Shown: positions 35,088 through 44,231, counted from the stretch's first letter. The stretch: DNA of 64,000 bases from Alkalihalobacterium sp048323755 (GCF_048323755.1 NZ_JBLWFS010000005.1:138442-202441); one strand, 5' to 3'. Notes: generated from the sequence alone by a model not told the origin. Translations and numbers: made by a program.

Positions 35088-35600
35088 CTACGATTCTTGC
35101 TCAGTAAGCTTTATATTATTTTTGAATTGGTTCATATCTTCCTGATAACGTTCGAAATCATCCATTGGAGACATGAACGTTACAATTAATGTCTTTCCTT
35201 GATCATGGACTAGGAATAAATCTGATCGAATCCCTTCTTTTTGGTTCGTATGAAACGAAAAGAAATAATCGTTTTCTTCTAGGATCGTAATTAATCCATC
35301 CCCTAACTGAAGTTCCTGTTTAATTTGATCCATCGACTTCTCACTCGGAATCAGCGAAACTATTGCTTTTACTGTTTCATATTGAAAGGTTGCATTTAAA
35401 TTTCGTGTAAACACTTCCTGTTCTAACGTCCATTGGTTAGATTCATAGATTTTTAATCCAGCATCCATATTTTCATAAATGATTGATTTACTCTCGGCTT
35501 GTGCTTCACCATCAGATGTTGTTGATGATACAGAAGAACAACCCGTAGCGAGCATTGCACCCGCTAGTAAACCAACCATTAATTTTTTTATTTTTAACAT
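35088..35600 (-). CDS. Lipoprotein of unknown function
   Basis: About 170 residues starting at ATG 35600 (MLKIKKLMVGLLAGAMLATGCSS) behind GAGGTG. The lipobox is LATGC and the mature protein begins at Cys21. The folded part has alternating strands (IYENMDAGLKIYESNQWTL, DYFFSFHTN, LFLVHDQGKTLIVTF). It resembles short membrane-anchored domains such as PsbP-like ones but is not identified. The gene 16 bp downstream is the DUF5667-like protein, so they may be one operon. Confidence 0.7.
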   Translation of the reverse strand: MLKIKKLMVGLLAGAMLATGCSSVSSTTSDGEAQAESKSIIYENMDAGLKIYESNQWTLEQEVFTRNLNATFQYETVKAIVSLIPSEKSMDQIKQELQLGDGLITILEENDYFFSFHTNQKEGIRSDLFLVHDQGKTLIVTFMSPMDDFERYQEDMNQFKNNIKLTEQES

Positions 35601-35860
35601 GAGGCACCTCACAGCTATGTACATATTTTCTTGTTTCGAAAGCCGCTTTCCTATAGCTTTACGTAAGAGGTTTTTATTTTGAGGGGGTTTGAAAAATATT
35701 TTTAAATACCAATTTTTATTAAAAAGGTTTGTGATACAAAGGTTGATATAGCGCGTATTATTGAAGAGTCTTAAAGGATACTTGGGGAAGTGGGCAATAA
35801 GAACTGCGTGTATCGAGAATTTCTTTACATTTTGACCGCCAATATAACTCACTACAGTTC

Positions 35861-36047
35861 TTAGCGGACTGACAGGCCCTTATTACCTTAAAATCTATCA
35901 TTCTCACAGTGTTATAGCACTGTGAGGCCCTTATTTTAAATAATTTTAGGGAAATCGTCTGTTTTTTCATGTAATAAGCGCTTCTGAGTCACCTAAACAT
36001 TAGAAATTCACTGTTTTGTCACAAATAACGGCTCTAGAGTTCCCTAA
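35861..36047. repeat. Dispersed 2+2 palindromic element, copy 2
   Basis: TTAGCGGACTGACAGGCCC and CACTGTGAGGCCC (each followed by TTATT) in direct orientation, then AATAAGCGCTTCTGAGTCACC and AATAACGGCTCTAGAGTTCCC inverted. Same plan and length as the copies at 1803 and 48415. The remainder of the 35601-36162 gap has no other feature except the terminator at its end. Confidence 0.75.
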
Positions 36048-36114
36048 CAAGATCACAATTAGTCTACTAAACATATTGATAATCCCTGATAATGCTATCG
36101 TCATAAAATAAAAA

Positions 36115-36148
36115 ACAGAGGTGCTAATCATAGCAGCACCTCTGTTCT
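36115..36148 (-). terminator. Terminator of the yknWXYZ operon
   Basis: On the minus strand ACAGAGGTGCT pairs with AGCACCTCTGT with a short loop, followed by TTTTTTATTTT. Confidence 0.85.
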
Positions 36149-36162
36149 ACTTAACTAAAGCA

Positions 36163-37356
36163 TCACTCATAACGCAACGAATCAATTGGATTTAGCTTAG
36201 ACGCCTTATTAGCTGGTAGCATGCCAAATAGGACACCGATCAGCATGGAAAACAGGACTCCTCCTAAGATGACTGGCCAAGAAACTAGCGATGGCCATCC
36301 GGCAATAAGTGAAATGATGGTTGCGATTCCTGCACCGAGTAAGATCCCGATTATGCCCCCAATTAAAGTTAAAATAATCGACTCGATGATAAACTGAAAC
36401 AGAATTTGTCTTCGAGTTGCTCCTAACGCTTTTCGGATCCCAATTTCTCTCGTGCGTTCGGTAACGGATACTAACATAATATTCATGACTCCGATGCCAC
36501 CGACTAAAAGGGAAATTCCTGCAATGCCTCCAATAATCATCGTCATGACTCGAGTAATTTGACCAATGGCATCTGCTATTTCTTCCATATTTAAAACTTC
36601 ATAAGAATCTTCTGTGTTATTTGCTTGATTGAGCATGGTTACTGCTTTTTCACCAGCTACTTGTAATTCTTCTAAACTATTAGCTTGTAACGTGACTTGG
36701 CTAAAACTCGTTTTCATATAGATCGAACGCCACGTTTGCCAAGGAAGATACACATCCATAGAACCGAAAGCAAAAAATCCCGTCGGCGTTTCGAGAACAC
36801 CAATAATCTCAACCGGTTGATTGCCAATTCGAATGATTTCACCTAATGCGGATTGATCTTCAAACAGCTCTTCTTGTAGTGTTGCTGAAATCAGTGCTGT
36901 TCTTTTTCCACCTATGAAATCACCTTGTGAGAAGGATATGCCTTCTGCAACATTTAATGTGTGGACTTGTAAATACGCATCATTAATTCCAAACACAGCA
37001 GCATCTACGGTTTCCGACTGATGTCTAATCGAACTGTATTCTGAACTAGAAGCAACTACACGCTTAACTTCTGGAATACTTTCTAAGCTGCGGATATCAT
37101 CTAAAGAAAAAGCAGTATCAAAGCCAATATTCGGATTAGACCTTATCTCCTCATCGGAAGGATAATAATAAATTTCAAGCGTATTGTCTGCTCCGGCAAT
37201 TTGTGACTTGATCATCGCTTCCCCGCCCTGGCCAATGGCTACAACAATAATGACAGCGGCTACACCGATAATAACACCTAACATCGTCAGAAGAGACCGC
37301 AACTTATGAGCACGTATGGACTGTAATGCCATCTTTACATTTTCCATTATACTCAT
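36163..37356 (-). CDS. yknZ: MacB-type ABC permease YknZ
   Basis: A 397-residue permease with the MacB/FtsX layout: one N-terminal helix (about 18-42), a large extracytoplasmic MacB core domain (about 45-270) and three C-terminal helices (about 275-390). It begins MSIMENVKMALQSIRAHKLRSLLTMLGVIIGVAAVI, written here only for its KLRSLLTMLG signature. It overlaps yknY by 4 bp. In B. subtilis YknWXYZ protects against the SdpC killing factor. Confidence 0.9.
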   Translation of the reverse strand: MSIMENVKMALQSIRAHKLRSLLTMLGVIIGVAAVIIVVAIGQGGEAMIKSQIAGADNTLEIYYYPSDEEIRSNPNIGFDTAFSLDDIRSLESIPEVKRVVASSSEYSSIRHQSETVDAAVFGINDAYLQVHTLNVAEGISFSQGDFIGGKRTALISATLQEELFEDQSALGEIIRIGNQPVEIIGVLETPTGFFAFGSMDVYLPWQTWRSIYMKTSFSQVTLQANSLEELQVAGEKAVTMLNQANNTEDSYEVLNMEEIADAIGQITRVMTMIIGGIAGISLLVGGIGVMNIMLVSVTERTREIGIRKALGATRRQILFQFIIESIILTLIGGIIGILLGAGIATIISLIAGWPSLVSWPVILGGVLFSMLIGVLFGMLPANKASKLNPIDSLRYE

Positions 37357-38048
37357 AACGTTTTTAAACCTTCCCTATTTAATGATTCATCTATGATTTC
37401 ACCGTCTCGAACAACAATTGTCTTATCCGTATATTCTGCAATTTCAGGTTCATGCGTGACAATTAGAATCGTCGTCCCCTCGGCATTTAATTCTGTAAGC
37501 AATTCCATAATAGAACCGCTCGTTTTTGTATCCAATGCTCCTGTCGGCTCATCGGCAAGCACCATGTTCGGGTGATTAACCAATGCTCTTGCAATGGCTA
37601 CTCTTTGCTTCTGTCCACCAGATAGTGAATTCGGCAAATGTTCTACCCGATCCGCTAAACCGACCTTTTCTAGTGCAAGTATCGCCCGCTCTTTTCTTTC
37701 CTTTTTGTTAACTCCAGCATACACCATTGGCAGTTCTACATTTCTTAAAGCCGTTAACCTTGGCAATAATTGAAACTGTTGAAAGACAAATCCAATCGAT
37801 TTATTTCTTAACTTGGACAGCTCAGCATCATTATAATGGGTAATATCCATTCCATTGAGTTCATATGTTCCACTTGTTGGTTGGTCTAAGCAGCCGATAA
37901 TATTCATTAACGTTGACTTTCCAGAACCAGAAGGACCCATGATCGCGATAAATTCCCCAGTGCTAACATCTAGATTTATGTTTCGAAGAACATTAACGTC
38001 TTGAGCTCCCAGTTTATACGTTTTAGAAAGTGAGCGTAGCTTAATCAT
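37353..38048 (-). CDS. yknY: MacB/LolD-type ABC ATPase YknY
   Basis: A 231-residue ATPase with Walker A GPSGSGKST (about 39-47), Q-loop FQQFQLLPRLTA, signature LSGGQKQRVAIARAL (about 142-156) and Walker B MVLADEPTGALD. It is the typical short ATPase of tripartite peptide exporters. It overlaps yknX upstream by 8 bp and yknZ downstream by 4 bp. Confidence 0.92.
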   Translation of the reverse strand: MIKLRSLSKTYKLGAQDVNVLRNINLDVSTGEFIAIMGPSGSGKSTLMNIIGCLDQPTSGTYELNGMDITHYNDAELSKLRNKSIGFVFQQFQLLPRLTALRNVELPMVYAGVNKKERKERAILALEKVGLADRVEHLPNSLSGGQKQRVAIARALVNHPNMVLADEPTGALDTKTSGSIMELLTELNAEGTTILIVTHEPEIAEYTDKTIVVRDGEIIDESLNREGLKTL

Positions 38049-39171
38049 GGATACTCACTTCCATTCCATCATATAAGCGTGAGGTTGGTTCCTTAATGAC
38101 ACGGTCTTCTCTACCCATACCGCTTATCACTTCAATATTTTCACCACTTACAATTCCTAACTCTACCTCTTTCTTTTCCACAAACCCATCATTCTCAATA
38201 AACACGTAACTCTGTCCGTCCTCTTGCCAGATCGAAGACAATGGAATAGTCAACGCTTCCTTTTCTTCTATTACAATTTGAAGGATTAATTGTAAGCCTG
38301 GTCTTAATGAAGCCGTGTTTCCTTCAGTCAGTACGACAGAAATCGGATATTGAACTGCGGTCGCATTCAGATCCAAGCCTTCGACAGTCTTTGGAAAATA
38401 AGCAACAGTATCAACTAAACCCTTCCATTCTTCATCTAGAATGGCATCGGATCGAATGTGAACCTCTTGCCCTTCGTTCACAAGGAGAGAATCGTATTCG
38501 GATAGTGCGCCTCTCACAACAAGATTTCCTTTATTTGCCAGATGCAAAATTGGTGAGTTTGTTTCGTTTAAATCGTTCCCAGAGAATTCGTTGACTTGAA
38601 TAACGGAACCTTCAATCTCACTTTTCACTATTAGCTTCTCTTCTTGGTGAGTCATTCCTTGGCGTTGTAATTGAATTTGCCTCAACTCAATATTTGCCAT
38701 TTTTAGTTCCATATCTACTTGTTGTTCTTCGGCTTCAACCATCTTTCGTGCCTCATCTTTTCCTACTTCTTTTTCAAGATCATTTTTCTTTTTACGAAGT
38801 GCTTCCTGTTGCTTTTTGATGTGGTTAATTCGTAAGTTGGCAGACTCCACCGATAAGGCCATTTGTTCTTTTTCAAGATCCATTTGACTATTCGTATATT
38901 GAACTAACTCAGTGCCGACTTCAACATCTTGCCCTTCCTCTACTAAAATTTCAAATTCTTCACCGTTTTTAATAGAATGATAAACCACCTGTTCATCTAG
39001 TAATTCTAACGTTCCTGGTATTAATACTTCCGACGCTATTGTTTCTTGTTTTGGTTGAATAACTACCACTTCTACATTTGAGTCTTCCTTGGCTTTTAAA
39101 ACGCCAATTGAACTGAGACCAAGTATTGCGACGACGACACAAATAATGACCGATATCTTTTTTTTATTCAT
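38041..39171 (-). CDS. yknX: HlyD/RND-type membrane fusion protein YknX
   Basis: About 376 residues. ATG at 39171 follows AAGGAG; an in-frame start at 39228 would overlap yknW. One N-terminal helix (about 6-26), barrel-sandwich hybrid (VEEGQDVEVGTELVQY), a long coiled-coil hairpin (about 100-175), then beta-barrel and C-terminal domains (LRPGLQLILQIVI, IPLSSIWQEDGQSYVFI). It links the YknY/YknZ exporter to the outside face of the membrane. Confidence 0.88.
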   Translation of the reverse strand: MNKKKISVIICVVVAILGLSSIGVLKAKEDSNVEVVVIQPKQETIASEVLIPGTLELLDEQVVYHSIKNGEEFEILVEEGQDVEVGTELVQYTNSQMDLEKEQMALSVESANLRINHIKKQQEALRKKKNDLEKEVGKDEARKMVEAEEQQVDMELKMANIELRQIQLQRQGMTHQEEKLIVKSEIEGSVIQVNEFSGNDLNETNSPILHLANKGNLVVRGALSEYDSLLVNEGQEVHIRSDAILDEEWKGLVDTVAYFPKTVEGLDLNATAVQYPISVVLTEGNTASLRPGLQLILQIVIEEKEALTIPLSSIWQEDGQSYVFIENDGFVEKKEVELGIVSGENIEVISGMGREDRVIKEPTSRLYDGMEVSIHD

Positions 39172-39196
39172 TTGTTTCTCCTTCATTAACAACCGT

Positions 39197-39868
39197 TTAT
39201 ACCCCAATAAGACTAATGAAAATACCAATCACGCTATAGATAATGACTGTTGCCCAAGCTAAACCGGCATTGAATTCTGCTACTTTTCTTAAACCAAGGA
39301 CTGTTACAATTAGTTGCCAAATCGTAAAGACTTCAATGGAAGCAAGTATTATTGCTAATTTTCCTTCGGCTTGCATTAAAACAGCTAAACTCGTAAACGG
39401 AGTATTCGGGTTCGCTCCAAAAACTGTAGTCATAATGCCATTAAATAAAAAACCCAGACCCCCAATTACTGAAACGAATAAACTTAGAGAATATAGCTTT
39501 TTAAACGTGACATTTGCCTTTCCTGCGGCTTTGGCAATAATTAAAAAAACCACGGCAAAGATTAATGCACCAATTAAAGGGATCAATAATCCAGTCACTA
39601 AAATCATAATTCGCATAAATCCTTCTATTTCAGCAAAAAATTGTGCTTCTTCAGGACCTAACTCTTGTAAAATCCAAATACTGTCCATTCCAAATGCAGT
39701 GATAGCGGCTCCAATCGTATAAAGAAGGGTAACTAATAAAAGCGGAACGAGAACTTTTGGGTTTCCCTTTACTCGCTCTAACTGTTCACCCGGACTAAAA
39801 ACCATCCCTATTAATGAGGGCTTCTCAGGCTTAAAATTCTCCTCTGAATTAACATTTACTTCTGACAT
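39197..39868 (-). CDS. yknW: Yip1-family membrane protein YknW
   Basis: A 223-residue protein with a short cytoplasmic N-terminus (PSLIGMVFSPGEQLERVKGNP, the Yip1-family entry motif) and five hydrophobic segments (about 40-60, 85-115, 125-150, 165-190, 200-222). It is the first gene of the operon, as in B. subtilis, where YknW supports assembly of YknXYZ. An ECF promoter lies upstream. Confidence 0.85.
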   Translation of the reverse strand: MSEVNVNSEENFKPEKPSLIGMVFSPGEQLERVKGNPKVLVPLLLVTLLYTIGAAITAFGMDSIWILQELGPEEAQFFAEIEGFMRIMILVTGLLIPLIGALIFAVVFLIIAKAAGKANVTFKKLYSLSLFVSVIGGLGFLFNGIMTTVFGANPNTPFTSLAVLMQAEGKLAIILASIEVFTIWQLIVTVLGLRKVAEFNAGLAWATVIIYSVIGIFISLIGV

Positions 39869-39941
39869 ATAAACACCTCTCCCAATTTGCTTCTAAAGTT
39901 TATACAAGAAGAAGAAATCGCTCCTCCTGTACTTCGATATG

Positions 39942-39969
39942 TAATACGTTTTAATAAAATGAAGGTTTC
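39942..39969 (-). promoter_or_regulatory. ECF (SigW-like) promoter of yknWXYZ
   Basis: On the minus strand GAAAC (39965-39969) and CGTATTA (39942-39948) are separated by 16 bp, matching the SigW-type GAAAC/CGTA pattern. In B. subtilis the operon is SigW-controlled, so the sequence and the known biology agree. Confidence 0.75.
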
Positions 39970-40152
39970 GTTTTTCCTAGAAAAATTTTCTAATTAATTC
40001 ACCCTCCTATATATCGAATGTCGCTGAAATGAAAAGGTTGTTTTCGTAATTTCTAGAGAAAAGAGCATTGAAATTAGGCTCAATAACGGAAAAACTGTCA
40101 GCCAGTCGTTTTTTCTGTTAAACTAAGCATAGTTAATAAGGAGGATGAAACA

Positions 40153-40311
40153 ATGGTTGAGGCATTTCTTTTCGGTATAGCGATCTTTTTTGGTTGGGTC
40201 ATCTTCGACTTCGTCAAGCATAAAAAATTTTCTAAGGAGAATATTCTAAGTGCACTCGTTGTAGGGGTTATCGGCGGGGTGGCGTGGTTTATAATCGAGT
40301 GGATTTTTTGA
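40153..40311 (+). CDS. Small membrane protein, 52 residues
   Basis: ATG is preceded by AAGGAGGATG. The product (MVEAFLFGIAIFFGWVIFDF...) has two hydrophobic helices (about 4-20 and 33-50) with a short basic loop FVKHKKFSKEN between them. No family is recognised. Normal codons and a good ribosome site support a real gene. Confidence 0.7.
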   Translation: MVEAFLFGIAIFFGWVIFDFVKHKKFSKENILSALVVGVIGGVAWFIIEWIF

Positions 40312-40459
40312 CAAAATGTACCACCTTTTAAAACCAATATGTTTGAGTAAAGTACATAATAAAAAGGATCCATACTCATTCGTTCTATAAAGCTAAACAA
40401 TCCTATTGACAGAATCAGTTGAGAATTGTAAATTTAAATAAATTAGTAAATTTTTAAAC

Positions 40460-40535
40460 GGGGCATTAGCTCAGCTGGGAGAGCGCTACGCTGGCAGCGT
40501 AGAGGTCAGGGGTTCGAGCCCCCTATGCTCCACCA
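40460..40535 (+). tRNA. tRNA-Ala (anticodon GGC)
   Basis: A complete cloverleaf: acceptor GGGGCAT/ATGCTCC, D-arm GCTC/GAGC, anticodon arm CTACG-CTGGCAG-CGTAG with anticodon GGC, T-arm AGGGG-TTCGAGC-CCCCT, discriminator A and encoded CCA. It stands alone rather than in a cluster. Confidence 0.97.
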
Positions 40536-40551
40536 TACATAAACGTTGTTA

Positions 40552-40591
40552 CAACAGGGTTACTTCACTTCGAAGGAATCCTGTTTTTCTG
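40552..40591 (+). terminator. Terminator after tRNA-Ala
   Basis: ACAGGGTTACTTC pairs with GAAGGAATCCTGT (with bulges) around ACTTC, followed by TTTTTC. Confidence 0.7.
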
Positions 40592-40728
40592 TTGTTTTTG
40601 GTCGTGGTCACGATATGGTAACGGTGAAGTATTTGTAAGGAAATTGTGATTCAACTAACAATCATAATGTATAAGCATCATGGCTGCTTTTAAACGTGTA
40701 AACTTTCGCTCAGATGTTTCCATAAGAA

Positions 40729-40764
40729 AAAGTATTGTTTCAATACAGCGAAACAATACTTTTT
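40729..40764 (-). terminator. Terminator after the Cache chemoreceptor
   Basis: AAGTATTGTTT and AAACAATACTT pair across an 8- to 10-nt loop with T runs on both sides. Confidence 0.75.
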
Positions 40765-40775
40765 TACTTTACTAC

Positions 40776-42734
40776 TTATGCTTTATATTTTCGAAATTCG
40801 TCCTGAAGCTCATCGGCTAAATTTGATAAGGAATTAGCGGATGATGTAATTTCCTCCATTGAAGCCAATTGTTCTTCAGAAGCTGCTGAAATTTTTTCTA
40901 TACTTGCCATACTACTTTGTGCAATCTTTGAAAACTCATCTACAACTTCTACCGTACGTAAAGAGTCCTGAGAAATTGAATTAGACAAAATAGAAACCTC
41001 TTTAACTTGCTTAGCTACTTTATGTGCTGCATCTTGAATCTCCTCGAATAACTGCCCCGCATTATTGACGCTTAGGATTCCTTCCTTCACCTCACCTGTC
41101 GTCTTCTCATTAGCTTTTATCGCCTCATCCGTCTTACTTTGAATCGTTCGAATAAGACTTGTAATTTGTTTCGCATTAGTAGCTGACAGTTCAGCTAATT
41201 TGCGAACTTCTGAAGCCACGACAGAAAATCCTTTTCCATGTTCCCCTGCACGGGCTGATTCAATAGCAGCATTGAGTGCAAGCAAATTTGTCTGTTCTGA
41301 TATATTCGTAATAACACTAATGATTTGCCCGATTTCTTGAGAATATTGACCTAATTCAGATATCGAGTCTCCTAATCCTTGAACAGATTCACTGATATCA
41401 CCCATTTTCTTAACTGCAGTTAGGATTGATTGCTCTCCTTCAGATGATTTCTCCGAAGCAAAATTTGCCTGAGTAGAAGAGGACTCTGCATGCTCAACTA
41501 CATTACATATTCTTTCATTCATATTCTTCATAGTATCTGAAAGTTCATCCACCATTTTTACCTGTTCATCTAAACCTTGAGAAATATCCTCCATCGAATT
41601 AGAAACAGATTCCGTTCCTAGTGTTGTCTGTTCAGCGCTCGCTGTTAGTTGTTGTGCTGAACTAGATAGATGATTTGATGAATCACCAACAGAGTTGAGA
41701 ATAGAACTAAAAGAATCTAACATTCTATTAAAACTAGAACCAACGATACCAATTTCATCTTTAGAACGAATATCTGCACGTACAGATAAATTCCCATTAC
41801 TTACTTTTTCAGATATCTCTTTTAAGTGGTCTAACGGTCTTGTAATTGATTTAATAACAAAGTATGCAAGTGCTACCCCTACAATAATAGCAGCAATAAT
41901 GACAATCAAAGTAATATTAAAGATAGGAGCTGCACTACGTTCAATTTCTTCTTCACTTATTGTACTTCCAATTGTCCACCCTGTTAGTTCATTTGTGACA
42001 AAGTTACTTCTCATAATTTGACCATGAAGGTTTACATAATCAAATTGACCACGATCACTAGCTAGAATATTTACGCCCCAGTCCGCTTCCAACGGTTCAC
42101 CAATTTCAAGTTCTGGGTGTACTACAGGCACGTTGTTTTCATCAAGAATAAAGACGAAACCTTCTTCACCTATAGTAATGGTTGATATAATATCTTGAAA
42201 ATCAGTTAAATCCATTTGTAATCCAATAACTCCTGATAAATCACTAGTTGCCTTCGAAAAAGTGACAACCATCCGTCCTGTTGAAATGGCTATGTATGGT
42301 TCGGTAATGCTCACAGCACTTGTATCAGCCATCGCACCTTCATACCATGGTCGAGTTCGAGGATCAAAGCCTTCTGACTCTGGTCCAGGATTTGGCTGAC
42401 GAATCATCTCTCCTTCAAACGTACCTAAGTAAGCAAAGTCAAGTTCAGGATGATTTACTACATAATCATCTAATATTTGTCGTACTTTATGACTTTCCCA
42501 ACCATCATATAGTTCTTGACTAATTAATTTTGATAAAAAATCAACTTCTGCCATTTTACTTGAAACCATTTCATCAACTTTTTGATTAACTATATTAGTA
42601 TTTTCCATTGCTCCATCCATCATTTGATTCTCTAATGAACTTTTGGCAGATTGATAGGATATTGTTCCTATAACTAGTGATGGAATAATTAGGAGTAACA
42701 AAAAAGTAAATAGTAGTTTGTTTTTTAAATTCAT
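40776..42734 (-). CDS. Methyl-accepting chemotaxis protein with dCache sensor
   Basis: A 652-residue receptor: N-terminal helix (about 7-24), extracytoplasmic double-Cache domain (about 30-275, with DPRTRPWYEGAM and VFILDENNVPVVHPE, both typical), second helix (about 278-300), HAMP (about 300-355) and signalling domain with the hairpin tip ISEQTNLLALNAAIESARAGE and EVRKLAELSA nearby. It binds a small ligand outside and controls CheA. A Crp/Fnr-type palindrome lies upstream (42829-42844), tying it to the nos regulator. Confidence 0.9.
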   Translation of the reverse strand: MNLKNKLLFTFLLLLIIPSLVIGTISYQSAKSSLENQMMDGAMENTNIVNQKVDEMVSSKMAEVDFLSKLISQELYDGWESHKVRQILDDYVVNHPELDFAYLGTFEGEMIRQPNPGPESEGFDPRTRPWYEGAMADTSAVSITEPYIAISTGRMVVTFSKATSDLSGVIGLQMDLTDFQDIISTITIGEEGFVFILDENNVPVVHPELEIGEPLEADWGVNILASDRGQFDYVNLHGQIMRSNFVTNELTGWTIGSTISEEEIERSAAPIFNITLIVIIAAIIVGVALAYFVIKSITRPLDHLKEISEKVSNGNLSVRADIRSKDEIGIVGSSFNRMLDSFSSILNSVGDSSNHLSSSAQQLTASAEQTTLGTESVSNSMEDISQGLDEQVKMVDELSDTMKNMNERICNVVEHAESSSTQANFASEKSSEGEQSILTAVKKMGDISESVQGLGDSISELGQYSQEIGQIISVITNISEQTNLLALNAAIESARAGEHGKGFSVVASEVRKLAELSATNAKQITSLIRTIQSKTDEAIKANEKTTGEVKEGILSVNNAGQLFEEIQDAAHKVAKQVKEVSILSNSISQDSLRTVEVVDEFSKIAQSSMASIEKISAASEEQLASMEEITSSANSLSNLADELQDEFRKYKA

Positions 42735-42801
42735 TGCGTTCTCCTCCCCTAAACATCAACACAATTACTAATTTCCAGTAATCACATTTCTATATAGGAC
42801 T

Positions 42802-42844
42802 ATTTTATCTATGAGAACTCAAATAATATGTGATGAATCTCACA
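42802..42844 (-). promoter_or_regulatory. Crp/Fnr-type site and -10 upstream of the chemoreceptor
   Basis: TGTGA-N6-TCACA palindrome at 42829-42844. On the minus strand TAAAAT (42802-42807) would place the start near 42795, 41.5 bp from the palindrome centre, the class II activator position. The rest of the 42735-43122 gap contains only the terminator at 42940-42982. Confidence 0.65.
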
Positions 42845-42939
42845 CTTCACAACTTTGTCGAGTTTTCTACTACTTTAGTCATAGTGATACTAACTTATTC
42901 ACCCTAAAAAACATCCTTTAAAAAAGTCTTTCAAATTCA

Positions 42940-42982
42940 CAAAAAATTGAACAGTCACTAAATAGTGACTGTCCAATTTTTT
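42940..42982 (-). terminator. Terminator downstream of the iron-uptake operon
   Basis: AAAAAATTG-ACAGTCACTA and TAGTGACTGT-CAATTTTTT pair around AA with one mismatch; T run on either strand. Confidence 0.8.
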
Positions 42983-43122
42983 AACTTTTTATAAATAATA
43001 TCGAAATGATAAAGTCTATAAGAGCTGAACATTTCTAACGCTTTTGCAAGAACATAAATATCGTTTTTACCAGAATGTAAAAGTGAACTCACAGCTGAAA
43101 ATTAGAGTGTTTTTCCTTAAAG

Positions 43123-43761
43123 TTATCCCTTCACTCTAGAAAGGGTCAACCCATCACCGATTGGAATCAGAAGTGATTCCAATCAAGGATGATTGGCCAC
43201 GACTTCATTAAATTTCTTCATTGAGTCGGTATATTTTCTACGTTTAAGAGTCTCGTCTGCCACACTGCCGCCTGCAAGTACGTTGTCCGTTACAATTAAA
43301 GCATGGGGTGCAGCTAGTTTTTTGCAGTATTCGAGGTAATTTTCATAGTTTTCTTTATCTGCGTCGATAAAGAAAAAATCATACTTCTTCTGTTCGTTCA
43401 CTAGCGTTTCTAAGCTCGTTAATGCTTCCCCGATTATATATGTAACCTTCTTGCCTAGGCCAGCCTTTGTTAAATTCGCGTGTGCAAGTTTTCCATATTC
43501 TTCTTCAAGCTCAAGTGATGTTAAACGCCCTTGGTCATCTAAGCCTCTTGCCAAACAAGTTCCACTATAGCCACCTAGTGCACCGATTTCAAGGATCTCC
43601 TTTGCACCTGAAATAGCTACTAGCATGGTCAGGAGCTTTCCGGCATTCGGCGAAACCGATATCGATGGCATTCCTCGTTCCATAATGGATGCTTTAATTT
43701 CTTCTAAAAAAGCTTCATTCGTATGAAACGTTGACTCAATATACTGCTCCACTTTCTCCAT
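43123..43761 (-). pseudogene. Class I SAM O-methyltransferase broken by an in-frame TGA
   Basis: The open frame encodes 192 residues of a CCoAOMT/YrrM-type methyltransferase (SAM loop EIGALGGYSG near 57-66, DFFFIDADKENY near 128-139, TDNVLAGG near 158-165) and stops at TGA 43183-43185 after VVANHP. Translation in the same frame beyond the stop gives LESLLIPIGDGLTLSRVKG and then TAA at 43123. That is the expected C-terminus of the family. The stop is most simply a CGA-to-TGA change. The truncated protein loses the last strand and is probably unstable. Otherwise it would act on a catechol-like or other hydroxyl substrate. Confidence 0.8.
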
Positions 43762-43838
43762 TCTGATTCACTCATTTCTTTTCGCGTTTTCATTTTGCAA
43801 TAACTATATAGATGCTACTATGAGTTACTTCAGTCTAT

Positions 43839-44159
43839 TTAAGCTTCTTGTTTCTTAACTGCCTTTACCTCATACATATTCACATTTATATCAAGGATAT
43901 ATTCGGGCTTGGTTTTTCCTTTGTTGTTCTTATGGCCTTGGATATGGACGTCACTTTTCTCCCAATTCTTCCATGCTTCTAATGATTCCCAACGGACCAT
44001 GAAGATGACCTCTTCTTGGTCTTTCTTTTTTCGATTAACCATGACCGTTCGATCAATCAGTCCGTCCATTGTGTCGATTGGACTATCTTGTGAAAAACGC
44101 TCTACCACTTGGTCGCTATAGCCCGGTTGAACGGTAATTGTTCTTGTTTGAATAACCAT
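43839..44159 (-). CDS. Heme-degrading monooxygenase, HmoA/IsdG-like
   Basis: A 106-residue ferredoxin-like ABM-domain protein. FSQDSPIDTMDGLIDRTVMVN, the segment VIFMVRWESLEAWKNWEKSD and the histidine in VHIQGH match the HmoA-type heme monooxygenases of Bacillus, which open heme to release iron. It follows the siderophore uptake genes, so Fur control and an iron supply role fit. General antibiotic monooxygenases have the same fold, so some doubt remains. Confidence 0.75.
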   Translation of the reverse strand: MVIQTRTITVQPGYSDQVVERFSQDSPIDTMDGLIDRTVMVNRKKKDQEEVIFMVRWESLEAWKNWEKSDVHIQGHKNNKGKTKPEYILDINVNMYEVKAVKKQEA

Positions 44160-44190
44160 ATTAAAATTCCTCCCTCTATTCTTCGGAGAA

Positions 44191-44221
44191 AAGACCTGTT
44201 TTATCAGGTGAAAAAACAGGG
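44191..44221 (-). terminator. Intercistronic hairpin between yclQ and the monooxygenase
   Basis: CCTGTTTT and AAAACAGG pair across ten bases, followed by TCTTTTC on the minus strand. It may attenuate expression of the downstream genes. Confidence 0.5.
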
Positions 44222-44231
44222 CTTTCTCTCA

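Noticed and set aside
35601..35852. A longer N-terminal form of the lipoprotein at 35088
   Set aside because: It lacks a ribosome site, and the added residues would hide the lipobox signal peptide. ATG at 35600 follows GAGGTG.
40098..40400. A 100-residue minus-strand frame
   Set aside because: It is antisense to the small membrane protein gene at 40153, which has the ribosome site and coherent hydrophobic helices.
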